Assembly (NCBI GenBank): GCA_913775215.1
Contig: CAJYKO010000503.1
Span: 1-10,017 of the forward strand
Origin: an uncultured Devosia sp.
GTDB lineage: Bacteria > Pseudomonadota > Alphaproteobacteria > Rhizobiales > Devosiaceae
DNA: 10,017 nucleotides
Reading direction: 5' to 3'
Shown: piece after piece, positions 1 to 6,601 of the stretch
Numbering within the stretch: position 1 is the first letter of the stretch
Layout of the letters: each line of letters starts with the position of its first letter
The notes under the pieces: generated by a model
The model's database searches: none
Told to the model about the DNA's origin: nothing
Seen by the model: only the letters and a program-made list of their open reading frames with translations
Made by a program: the position numbers and the translations under genes

Positions 1-317
1 TCAATCGTGCGCGTTCGGACAAATATCCGTCTTCACTCTGCGGCGTGATTTATCAGGGCGCCAAGAACGGCCGTTATCGCTGCCAGTTCACCTTTGCCTG
101 CGACGGCAACAACGACGCGCCGCGCGAACGCCAGGCCTGGGTCCGGTCTGAGGCGCTCGCCAAGGACGTTTATGTCGAATACGCAACCGGAGCGGAAATC
201 GGCGCGGTGCCTGACTCGGCGCTCTTTTATCACACGACCAATGTGCGGCCGTCCTGGTCGTATACTTATAGCCGCGTGGCGGAAGTCGGGGCGCATATTT
301 TCTACGCGCCGAACTAA
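1..317 (+). CDS. Cell wall hydrolase, SleB/Hydrolase_2 family, 3' end only
   Basis: The 5' end lies outside the window. The open frame runs in from position 3 (first visible residues NRARSDKYPSSLCGVIYQG), so the GTG at 45 is an internal valine and not a start. The visible part, about 104 residues, is the C-terminal half of the SleB-type catalytic domain. It shows the family pattern VLNR...yPssvCGVvYQ, then CQFTFACDG, then a YHTTNVRPSW segment and the terminal GAHIFYAPN. Family knowledge: these enzymes cleave peptidoglycan, often as lytic transglycosylases or amidases. In Hyphomicrobiales they are usually exported, but the signal peptide would be upstream of the window. The family call is firm; the exact bond cleaved is not known. 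Confidence 0.88.
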   Translation, partial: NRARSDKYPSSLCGVIYQGAKNGRYRCQFTFACDGNNDAPRERQAWVRSEALAKDVYVEYATGAEIGAVPDSALFYHTTNVRPSWSYTYSRVAEVGAHIFYAPN

Positions 318-360
318 AATCGTATAGTGCACTGCTTGCAATAGAGCGGCTGTAGGCTGC

Positions 361-388
361 TTGTTTTGTTTAAAAAATTCGATACATA
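361..388 (+). promoter_or_regulatory. Possible sigma70-like promoter before the 459-722 orphan
   Basis: TTGTTT at 361-366 and TACATA at 383-388 are separated by 16 bases in an AT-rich stretch that stands out from the GC-rich surroundings. The next coding start is at 459. The match is loose, and AT-rich DNA gives such matches by chance. Apart from this and a short GCCTgttAGGC hairpin near 410-422, I see nothing else in the 318-458 gap. Confidence 0.25.
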
Positions 389-458
389 TTGTTATTTCGT
401 CAGCGAGCGCTGCCTGTTAGGCAATGTGTTATGATTTTGCATCTGGAGCTGGTGCAAT

Positions 459-722
459 ATGTCGATAAATGACTACGCCGACAATTTAGAGAGTGTTGCG
501 CGTTATGCGCTGGGCACATCTGGAGCAATAGAGGTTTGCAAGCAGCATCCTGATGTTACTATTAGCGTCGGCAATCTAGATGCTGAACGCCATGCATACG
601 CGATTGCAACTCAGACGCTCAAGCGTGATGGGACAATGTGGATGCGTGAAGATGTTATGTCCGCCGTAAAACACGAGCTTGATATGGCAGCCGACGACGG
701 TTGCCCGGTGTGTGGCGGTTAG
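459..722 (+). CDS. Small orphan protein, 87 aa, unknown function
   Basis: ATG start, with GGAG about 9 bases upstream acting as a plausible ribosome site; stop TAG. I do not recognise the family. The protein is acidic and soluble-looking with no membrane segment. It has a run of helix-prone segments (DNLESVARYALG, DAERHAYAIATQTLKRDG, MREDVMSAVKHELDMAADDG) and ends in CPVCGG, a CxxC pair that could bind metal or be redox-active. A third Cys is at residue 27. GC content is about 51% by hand count, below the neighbours, and it uses codons that are rare nearby (tta, ata, cta, aca). This suggests recent acquisition, for example from a phage or mobile element, though no integrase or attachment site is visible. 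It is convergent with pckA and ends before a hairpin terminator at 781-805. Being a real gene is likely but not certain. Confidence 0.6.
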   Translation: MSINDYADNLESVARYALGTSGAIEVCKQHPDVTISVGNLDAERHAYAIATQTLKRDGTMWMREDVMSAVKHELDMAADDGCPVCGG

Positions 723-780
723 TAAGCCGACATAATATGCAGTTGGGCGTTGTTTGATTCCGAAGTAAATCTAAGTAAAG

Positions 781-805
781 GAAGGGGCGCCTGTGGCGCT
801 CTTTC
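781..805 (+). terminator. Hairpin terminator between the orphan gene and pckA
   Basis: Bases 781-791 pair with 795-805 around a TGT loop: an 11-bp stem with a GCGCC/GGCGC core at the loop end, two G-T wobbles and an A-T rich base (GAA/TTC). The 3' arm ends in CTCTTTC followed by GTT. The wobbles make the stem better on the plus strand, serving gene 459-722. The GC core also folds on the minus strand directly after the pckA stop (807-809), followed there by CTTCCTTT. It probably works in both directions between convergent genes. Confidence 0.6.
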
Positions 806-806
806 G

Positions 807-2399
807 TTACTCCGCCGCCTGGGCCATTTGCGGACCAGCATCCGCATCGGCCTCGGGCCCGAACTTCTTGAAATTGTTTCGGAACAAATCGACGAGCTTG
901 GTGGCCTGCAGGTCATAGGCCTCGGTATCGGCCCAGCATTGGCGCGGGTCGAGGAGGCGAGGTGCAACGCCGTCCACAGAGAGCGGGACTTCGAAGCCGA
1001 AGAGTGGGTCCGTGCGGGTTGGGGCATGGTCGAGTGTGCCATCGAGCGCGGCGGTGAGGAGGCGGCGGGTCGAGGCGATGTCGATGCGCTTGCCGACACC
1101 ATAGGCGCCGCCGGTCCAGCCGGTATTGAGGAGCCAGACCTGCGCGCCGCTCTGCTCTAGGCGCTCGGCGAGCATTTCGCCATAGACGGTGGGGTGGAGC
1201 GGCATGAAAGGCGCGCCGAAGCAGGCCGAGAATGTGGCTTGCGGCTCGGTGACGCCGCGCTCGGTGCCGGCGACCTTAGCGGTGTAACCCGAGAGGAAGT
1301 GGTAGACCGCCTGATCGATCGTCAGCTTGGCCAGCGGGGGCAGGACGCCAAATGCGTCGGCGGTGAGGAAAACGACGGTTTTCGGCGTGCCGCCGACACT
1401 GCCTCTGGCAATGGACGGCAGGACATGAAGCGGATAGGCGGCGCGGGTGTTTTCGGTGAGGGACACGTCGTCGAATTCGGGGACGTGGGCGTCATCGAGA
1501 ATGACGTTTTCAAGGACGGTGCCGAAGCTGCGGGTGGCTGCAAAGATTTCGGGCTCGGCTTCGGCGCTGAGTTTTACGGTTTTCGCGTAGCAGCCGCCTT
1601 CGAGATTGAAGACGCCGGCCGCGCTCCAGCCGTGCTCGTCGTCGCCGATCAGCGGACGGTTCGGGTCGTTGGAAAGGGTCGTCTTGCCGGTGCCCGAAAG
1701 GCCGAAAAAGAGCGCGGCTTCCCCATTGGGCCCGAGATTGGCTGAGCAGTGCATGGGCAGCACGTCATTGGCCGGGGCGTGGAAATTGAAAAGCGAAAAA
1801 ACGCTCTTCTTGATTTCGCCGGCATAGAGCGTGCCGGCAACGAGCACGATGTTGCGCGTCATATCGAGGGCAATGACGGTTTCGGTGCGCGTGCCATGGC
1901 GGGCTGGGTCTGCGGTGAAATGGGGAGCATGGATGATTGTGACGGGCATGGCGTCGGGCGCCGCCTCAATGCCTTCGCCGGGGCGGATGAGGAGATTGCG
2001 GATGAAGAGCGCATGCCAGGCGCTTGGGGTGAGGACAGTGACGCCATATTGGTGGCGGGGATCGGCGCCTGCGATCAGATCCTGGCGGTGGATGGACTGG
2101 CCGGCAAGGTGGGCCTTGATGTCGGTGAGGAGCAGATCGAACTGGGCGGGCGAGAGCGCGCCGGCATTGTCCCACCAGACCGTGTTCTCGGTCGTTGCAT
2201 CGCGAACGATGAACTTGTCCTTGGGCGAGCGGCCGGTAAAGGCGCCGGTTTCGACCGAAAGCGCGCCATAGGCGGTCAGTTTCGCACCGCTTCCGGCAAG
2301 AGCTGCCGCAACCAGGGCCGGGGCGATGGCGTTTGCGCTCAGCGAAAGTGCAGCTTCGGCGATGCCCTGACGCAGGCTGTGATGGTCCTCGACGCGCAT
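807..2399 (-). CDS. pckA: Phosphoenolpyruvate carboxykinase (ATP)
   Basis: Converts oxaloacetate plus ATP to PEP, ADP and CO2, the first committed step of gluconeogenesis from TCA intermediates; cytosolic. The protein is 530 aa, close to the usual 535-540. Visible landmarks: TGRSPKDKF (55-63, substrate-binding Arg57); the GEIKKS lysines (197-198); the metal-site His217 in MHCSA; the P-loop GLSGTGKT (233-240, Lys239); the IGDDEHGW metal and nucleotide motif (251-258); and ENTRAAYP with Arg319. All key residues are present, so it should be active. I chose the ATG at 2397-2399 because GGAGA lies 8 bases upstream on the minus strand and the N-terminus then matches the family. The frame stays open 49 codons further, but that extension has no family character. 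It is divergent from chvI, the usual Hyphomicrobiales arrangement, and the shared upstream region makes joint control likely. Confidence 0.97.
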   Translation of the reverse strand: MRVEDHHSLRQGIAEAALSLSANAIAPALVAAALAGSGAKLTAYGALSVETGAFTGRSPKDKFIVRDATTENTVWWDNAGALSPAQFDLLLTDIKAHLAGQSIHRQDLIAGADPRHQYGVTVLTPSAWHALFIRNLLIRPGEGIEAAPDAMPVTIIHAPHFTADPARHGTRTETVIALDMTRNIVLVAGTLYAGEIKKSVFSLFNFHAPANDVLPMHCSANLGPNGEAALFFGLSGTGKTTLSNDPNRPLIGDDEHGWSAAGVFNLEGGCYAKTVKLSAEAEPEIFAATRSFGTVLENVILDDAHVPEFDDVSLTENTRAAYPLHVLPSIARGSVGGTPKTVVFLTADAFGVLPPLAKLTIDQAVYHFLSGYTAKVAGTERGVTEPQATFSACFGAPFMPLHPTVYGEMLAERLEQSGAQVWLLNTGWTGGAYGVGKRIDIASTRRLLTAALDGTLDHAPTRTDPLFGFEVPLSVDGVAPRLLDPRQCWADTEAYDLQATKLVDLFRNNFKKFGPEADADAGPQMAQAAE

Positions 2400-2566
2400 A
2401 CTTTTGTCTCCAAAGGGGCCGGCTTGGCACCGATGAAGGCAAAAATAGGCGGCTTGGCGCTCAGCAGACCATCCGGAAATCGGTCGTAAGACGGAAGTCG
2501 AAGCGTCCCTTTGCTGGGGGTCGCATCTGGCGTTAGACTTGGCCACGCCTTATTTAACGCGTAATT

Positions 2567-2620
2567 GTCGCCTGCAACGTCGCCAATGGTTCACTGAGCC
2601 AACAAAATATAAGCGTCGCA
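2567..2620 (+). promoter_or_regulatory. Phased GTCGC repeats in the pckA-chvI control region
   Basis: GTCGCC occurs at 2567-2572 and again at 2579-2584, exactly 12 bases apart. GTCGCA follows at 2615-2620, 36 bases further on, so all three fall on a 12-base phase. Another GTCGCA lies at 2520-2525, off phase. OmpR-family regulators such as ChvI usually bind direct repeats about one helical turn apart, so this is a candidate autoregulatory site. A TATAAG at 2608-2613 may be the chvI -10 element, but I find no convincing -35. The repeats are seen directly; the binding role is inferred. Confidence 0.3.
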
Positions 2621-2636
2621 AAAAGAAAGGCAGAAT

Positions 2637-3353
2637 ATGCCCAAAATCGCCCTGGTGGACGACGACCGGAACATTCTCACCTCGGTTTCCCTCACCCTTG
2701 AAGCCGAAGGTTATCAGGTGGCCACCTATACCGATGGTGCCTCGGGTCTTGAAGGCTTGACCAGCGATCGGCCCGATCTTGCCATTCTCGATATCAAGAT
2801 GCCACGCATGGATGGCATGGAGCTGCTGCGGCGTCTGCGCCAGAAGTCAGACGTGCCGGTGATCTTCCTCACCTCCAAGGACGAAGAATTCGACGAGCTT
2901 TTCGGGCTCATGATGGGCGCGGATGAATTCATCACCAAGCCGTTTAGCCAGCGTCTCCTCGTCGAGCGCGTCAAGGCGATCCTCCGCCGGTCTGCCCCGC
3001 GCGATCCGTCGGCCGCGCCGGGTACGGTGGGTGAACCTGTGCCAAGCAAGGCGCTGATCGAGCGCGGCTCGCTGGTAATGGACGAAGAGCGCCACACCTG
3101 CACCTGGAAGGGTCAGCGCGTGACGCTGACCGTCACCGAGTTTCTGATTCTCCAGGCGCTTGCGCTGCGGCCGGGCGTGGTCAAATCGCGAAACGCGCTG
3201 ATGGATGCGGCTTATGACGATCAGGTCTATGTCGATGATCGGACCATCGACAGCCACATCAAGCGCCTGAGGAAGAAGTTCAAGGCGACCGACGACGATT
3301 TTGAAATGATCGAGACGCTCTATGGCGTTGGCTATCGCTTCAAGGAGCAATAA
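2637..3353 (+). CDS. chvI: Response regulator ChvI, OmpR/PhoB family
   Basis: DNA-binding response regulator of the ChvG/ChvI system (ExoS/ChvI in Sinorhizobium, BvrS/BvrR in Brucella), which controls envelope, exopolysaccharide and acid-stress genes. 238 aa. Receiver domain about 1-117: acidic pair Asp8/Asp9, phosphoacceptor Asp52 in LAILDIKMPRMDG, Thr79, and Lys101 in ITKPF. The long stretch EEFDELFGLMMGADEFITKPF is typical of ChvI. A winged-helix DNA-binding domain covers about 140-236, ending DRTIDSHIKRLRKKF and LYGVGYRF. The ATG is preceded by AAAGG about 8 bases upstream. It is the first gene of the chvI-chvG-hprK run, and the divergent pckA shares its control region. All catalytic residues are present. 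Confidence 0.96.
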   Translation: MPKIALVDDDRNILTSVSLTLEAEGYQVATYTDGASGLEGLTSDRPDLAILDIKMPRMDGMELLRRLRQKSDVPVIFLTSKDEEFDELFGLMMGADEFITKPFSQRLLVERVKAILRRSAPRDPSAAPGTVGEPVPSKALIERGSLVMDEERHTCTWKGQRVTLTVTEFLILQALALRPGVVKSRNALMDAAYDDQVYVDDRTIDSHIKRLRKKFKATDDDFEMIETLYGVGYRFKEQ

Positions 3354-3361
3354 GACCCGAC

Positions 3362-5146
3362 GTGGCCACGATCGATCCTGAACTCGATGAGCCGCTCGGC
3401 AAGGCCGGGGGGAAAGAGGCGCCTGCCGACAAGCACTCGCGGCGGGCGCTCCGCCTGGCGCTGATGCCCATTGGTAAGCTGGTTTTCGGGCTGCGGCGCT
3501 TCATCGATTTCACGATCTTTTCGAGCCTCACACGCCGGATCATCGTGCTCAATCTTGCGGGCCTTTTGGTGCTCGTTGTCGGCATTCTCTATCTCAACCA
3601 GTGGCGCGCGGGCCTGATCGATGCCCGCGTCCAGTCGCTGCGGGTACAAGGCGAAATCATTTCGGCGGCGATTGCGGCCTCGGCGACGGTCGATAGCGAT
3701 GTAATTTCGGTCAATCCCGACCGCCTGGTGCAATTGCAGCAGGGCAATGTCTCCCCGCTCTCTTATTTCGATCCATCGCTTGAATTCCCGATCAGCCCGG
3801 AGCGGGTGGCCCCGCTCCTGCGTAATCTCATCACACCGACGCGGACGCGGGCGCGCATCTATGATCAGCAGGGATTGCTGATCCTTGATAGCGACAATAT
3901 CTATGCGCGCGGCGAGGTCATCCGGCAGCAGATCGATACCTCGCGGACGCAGGATTTCTTCCTTGCCGATTGGTGGAACGCCATCATTTCCTGGGCGCCG
4001 GGCGATACGTTTTCAAAGTATCAGGAATATGGGGCGGACGAAGGCACGCGCTATCCAGAGGTTGCTTCGGCATTGCAAGGCGCGCCGGCCGATTTCGTGC
4101 GCGTCGATGGCCAGAACCAGCTTGTGGTGTCCGTTGCCGTGCCTGTTCAGCGCATGCGTGCCGTGGTGGGGGCGATCCTGCTCTCGACCGCGCCCGGTGA
4201 TATCGATTCCGTCGTGGCGCAAGAGCGCTGGAGCATTTTGCGCATCGCGCTGATCGCCGCGGCGGTGCAGATCGCGCTGTCGTTGCTTTTGGCCGGCACG
4301 ATCGCTGGCCCGATGCGGCGGCTTTCGGCAGCGGCGGAGCGGGTGCAGACGGCCGGTAATGCGCGGGCGGAAATTCCCGATCTGACGGATCGCCCCGACG
4401 AGATCGGACATCTGTCCGGCGCGCTGCGGCGCATGACGGATGCGCTTTACAATCGCATCGAGGCCATCGAGCGCTTCGCCGCAGACGTCGCCCATGAGCT
4501 CAAGAATCCGCTGACGTCTTTGCGCTCAGCGGTCGAAACACTGCCGCTGGCAAAAAAGCCAGAGGACCGTGCGCGCCTCAACGAAATCATCCAGCACGAC
4601 GTTAAACGCCTCGACCGGCTGATTACCGACATTTCAAGCGCCAGCCGGCTCGATGCGGAACTGGCCCGCGAAAGCGCCGAGCAGGTTGACGTCGAAAAAC
4701 TGACCGAAGCCATGGTGGGCATCCAGAAGGATGTGGCGGCTGGGCGTGGGGTCAATGTGGTCATGGGCAAGCGCCTGGGTCGCGGCTCGACCATGATCAG
4801 CGGCCATGAAAGCCGACTGGCGCAGGTGCTTGCCAATCTCATCGACAATGCGGTCTCTTTCTCGCCGCCCGATGGGACCGTGACGGTTGCGGTATCGACC
4901 GAAACGGACATGATCGTCGTGACGGTGATGGATGAAGGTCCGGGAATCACCGGCGATGTCGGGCGTATCTTCCAGCGTTTTTATACCGATCGGCCCGAGG
5001 GCGACGGTTTCGGCAATCATTCGGGCCTCGGGCTCTCGATTTCCAAGCAGATCGTCGATGCGCATAAGGGCACGATCCGGGCGCATAATCGGACGGATCG
5101 GTCGGGCGCGGTGTTCACCGTGTCGCTGCCCAAGGCGCGGCGGTAG
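3362..5146 (+). CDS. chvG: Sensor histidine kinase ChvG
   Basis: Inner-membrane sensor kinase, partner of ChvI; 594 aa, normal for the family. Order of parts: a cytoplasmic N-terminal tail of about 58 residues; TM1 about 60-78; a periplasmic sensor region about 80-290 (in Hyphomicrobiales held silent by ExoR at neutral pH, from family knowledge); TM2 about 292-314; HAMP about 315-367; a dimerisation region with the phosphorylated His378 in DVAHELKNPLTSLR; and an ATPase domain with the N box around Asn496 (LIDNAVSFSP), G1 DEGPGI (524-529) and G2 GLGLSI (555-560). The start is a GTG 9 bases after the chvI stop. The only good Shine-Dalgarno, AAGGAG at 3342-3347, lies inside the chvI end, 14 bases before the GTG, which is long. 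This suggests translational coupling to chvI. No other in-frame start looks better. Confidence 0.95.
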   Translation: MATIDPELDEPLGKAGGKEAPADKHSRRALRLALMPIGKLVFGLRRFIDFTIFSSLTRRIIVLNLAGLLVLVVGILYLNQWRAGLIDARVQSLRVQGEIISAAIAASATVDSDVISVNPDRLVQLQQGNVSPLSYFDPSLEFPISPERVAPLLRNLITPTRTRARIYDQQGLLILDSDNIYARGEVIRQQIDTSRTQDFFLADWWNAIISWAPGDTFSKYQEYGADEGTRYPEVASALQGAPADFVRVDGQNQLVVSVAVPVQRMRAVVGAILLSTAPGDIDSVVAQERWSILRIALIAAAVQIALSLLLAGTIAGPMRRLSAAAERVQTAGNARAEIPDLTDRPDEIGHLSGALRRMTDALYNRIEAIERFAADVAHELKNPLTSLRSAVETLPLAKKPEDRARLNEIIQHDVKRLDRLITDISSASRLDAELARESAEQVDVEKLTEAMVGIQKDVAAGRGVNVVMGKRLGRGSTMISGHESRLAQVLANLIDNAVSFSPPDGTVTVAVSTETDMIVVTVMDEGPGITGDVGRIFQRFYTDRPEGDGFGNHSGLGLSISKQIVDAHKGTIRAHNRTDRSGAVFTVSLPKARR

Positions 5147-5193
5147 TGCAGATAACGACATTTCGGAAATTCCACGTCGTGAGGGCGTAGGGG

Positions 5194-5655
5194 ATGAGCG
5201 AAAACGTCCACGCTACAGCTATTGCCATTGAGAGCCGCGGCATTCTCATCCGTGGTTCATCCGGCTCTGGCAAATCGCTGCTGGCGCTTTATCTTCTCGA
5301 TCTTTGTGCCGCCCGCGGGCGTAACGTCGGGCTCGTGGCCGATGATCGTGTCGACCTGAGCATCGATGGGGACCACGTCCTTCTCGGCCCGCCAAAAGCC
5401 ATTGCCGGGCTGATCGAATTGCGCGGTCGAGGCATTATTCGGCGCCCATACGTGGAGGCAGCGCGCCTTGCGCTGATCGTCGATCTTGTCCCTGAATTGG
5501 TCCGTATGCCTGAAGAGACCGCCTTCACGACCAGCGTCTTGGGTGTCGCGGTGCCGCGCTGCCCTGTGCCGGCGGCGGGAATCATCGGCATCGAGCATCA
5601 GCGCCTCTTGATCGAAGCGGCTCTCGACGCAATCTCATTGGGTTCGGGAGCGTGA
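5194..5655 (+). CDS. hprK: HPr kinase/phosphorylase, short alphaproteobacterial form
   Basis: Phosphorylates HPr on the regulatory serine (Ser46-type) using ATP, and in most homologues also reverses this. The protein is 153 aa, about half the length of the Firmicutes enzyme. Only the catalytic C-terminal domain is present, which is normal in alphaproteobacteria. Visible: NVHATAIAI at the N-terminus; Walker A GSSGSGKS (21-28, Lys27, Ser28); LVADDRVDL with Asp50/Asp51; and the family signature around IELRGRGII (74-82). GAGGG 7-8 bases upstream plus GGGG near the ATG give a usable ribosome site. It lies 47 bases after chvG and is probably co-transcribed. The neighbouring EIIA and HPr genes supply its substrate. 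Confidence 0.94.
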   Translation: MSENVHATAIAIESRGILIRGSSGSGKSLLALYLLDLCAARGRNVGLVADDRVDLSIDGDHVLLGPPKAIAGLIELRGRGIIRRPYVEAARLALIVDLVPELVRMPEETAFTTSVLGVAVPRCPVPAAGIIGIEHQRLLIEAALDAISLGSGA

Positions 5656-5699
5656 CAATTTATCGCTTGCCTTACCGGTCCTTGGGGGCAAGACTGTCG

Positions 5700-5733
5700 C
5701 CCGCTCCCAAACGCACCCAGTGTGGGGGGCGGG
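5700..5733 (+). other. GC hairpin in the hprK-EIIA gap
   Basis: CCCGCTCCC (5700-5708) pairs with GGGGGCGGG (5725-5733): nine base pairs, one of them G-T, with a 16-base loop. No T-run follows, so it is not a textbook terminator. In the 139-base gap between hprK and the EIIA gene it could stabilise, attenuate or process the operon RNA. I see no strong promoter in the gap. Confidence 0.4.
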
Positions 5734-5794
5734 GGCTAATAGACTGGGATGGCAATGACCGCCAGAAGGCGCAGCCATCGTCTGGGGAGAGTGC

Positions 5795-6196
5795 ATGATC
5801 GGGTTGGTTCTGGTGACGCATGGCGCGCTGGCGGATGAATTCAAGCTGGCGTTCGAGCATGTGGTGGGCCCCCAAGAGCAGTGCGAGACCATCGCAATTG
5901 GTCCCGAGGACAATGCCGAAACGCGGCGCGAGGATATCCTTGCGGCCATCGATCGTGCCGATAGCGGCGACGGTGTCATCATCCTGACCGATATGTTCGG
6001 CGGCACCCCGTCGAACCTCGCCATTTCGGTGATGCAGAACCGGCATGTCGAGGTGATCGCCGGCGTCAACCTGCCCATGCTGGTCAAGCTTGGCCGCGTG
6101 CGCGCCGATATGGCGCTGCCCGAAGCGGTGGCGCTGGCGCAGGAAGCGGGCCGCAAATATATTACCGTCGCCAATTCGATCCTCGGCGGAGCCTGA
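5795..6196 (+). CDS. PTS EIIA component, mannose family (regulatory)
   Basis: Soluble EIIA of the mannose/fructose PTS family; 133 aa. It receives phosphate from HPr on His9 (VLVTHGALADEF). Asp66 in ILTDMFGGTPSN is the conserved active-site partner, and the GGTPSN motif follows it. No EIIB, EIIC or EIID gene is present, so it should not drive sugar uptake here. In Brucella and rhizobia the equivalent gene (called ptsA or manX) belongs to a regulatory PTS, so the same role is inferred. GGGGAGAG a few bases before the ATG is a strong ribosome site. The stop lies 4 bases before ptsH, so the two are surely co-translated. Confidence 0.95.
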   Translation: MIGLVLVTHGALADEFKLAFEHVVGPQEQCETIAIGPEDNAETRREDILAAIDRADSGDGVIILTDMFGGTPSNLAISVMQNRHVEVIAGVNLPMLVKLGRVRADMALPEAVALAQEAGRKYITVANSILGGA

Positions 6197-6200
6197 TAAG

Positions 6201-6494
6201 ATGGACGGTGATCGCGCCGTTGCCCAGCAGCTGACCATCGTCAATCGCAAGGGCCTCCACGCCCGTGCATCGGCGCGCTTCGTGCGCACGGCCGAGTGTT
6301 TCGATGCCAATTTGCAAGTCATCAAGGATGGGCAATCGGTCAATGGCAATTCCATCATGGGCCTGATGATGCTGGGTGCGGGACCGGGCTCGACCATCCT
6401 CGTGCAGGCAACGGGCAAGCAGGCGCGCGAAGCCCTCGAAGCCATTGTCGAACTCGTCAACAATGGCTTTGACGAAGACAATGAAGGCATCTGA
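6201..6494 (+). CDS. ptsH: Phosphocarrier protein HPr
   Basis: Small cytosolic phosphocarrier, 97 aa. His20 in NRKGLHARAS (equivalent to His15) takes phosphate from enzyme I and passes it to EIIA. Ser51 in NGNSIMGLMML (equivalent to Ser46) is the HprK target. I start it at the ATG at 6201: GGAG lies 9 bases upstream and the HPr fold begins at once (QQLTIVNRKGLHARAS). The same frame is open further upstream inside the EIIA gene, but that part is an artefact. The extra N-terminal 5-6 residues and the acidic tail DEDNEGI are mild extensions over the 85-90 aa norm. The enzyme I gene (ptsP or ptsI) is not in the window. Confidence 0.96.
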   Translation: MDGDRAVAQQLTIVNRKGLHARASARFVRTAECFDANLQVIKDGQSVNGNSIMGLMMLGAGPGSTILVQATGKQAREALEAIVELVNNGFDEDNEGI

Positions 6495-6506
6495 TTAGCT
6501 AGAGTT

Positions 6507-6527
6507 CGGCGAACAAAGCCTTCGCCG
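6507..6527 (+). terminator. Possible terminator hairpin after ptsH
   Basis: CGGCGAA (6507-6513) and TTCGCCG (6521-6527) form a perfect 7-bp stem with a 7-base loop, starting 13 bases after the ptsH stop. There is no clean T-run after it (CCGGTCTTAT). It may end or weaken transcription from the chvI-ptsH run before the next gene. Confidence 0.4.
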
Positions 6528-6601
6528 CCGGTCTTATAGAAGCGCAGCCGCGTGAAGCCTAGATTGTGGGCAACACTGAAACCGCTTCAGGGAGGTCGAT
6601 C

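Noticed and set aside
1749..2489. 246-codon plus-strand reading frame opposite pckA
   Set aside because: It lies antisense to a fully conserved pckA, is low in recognisable motifs, and is the usual by-product of GC-rich coding on the other strand.
2433..2489. 18-codon plus-strand frame in the pckA-chvI region as a leader peptide
   Set aside because: No ribosome site, and it overlaps the pckA leader on the opposite strand.
2400..2546. 49-residue N-terminal extension of pckA
   Set aside because: It is not family-like, and the GGAGA before the ATG at 2399 marks the start.
2847..3350. 167-codon minus-strand frame opposite chvI
   Set aside because: It is antisense to a clear ChvI, with no ribosome site or family pattern.
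6090..6200. N-terminal extension of HPr into the EIIA gene
   Set aside because: HPr homology begins only after the ATG at 6201, which has its own ribosome site; the extension is the EIIA gene read out of frame.
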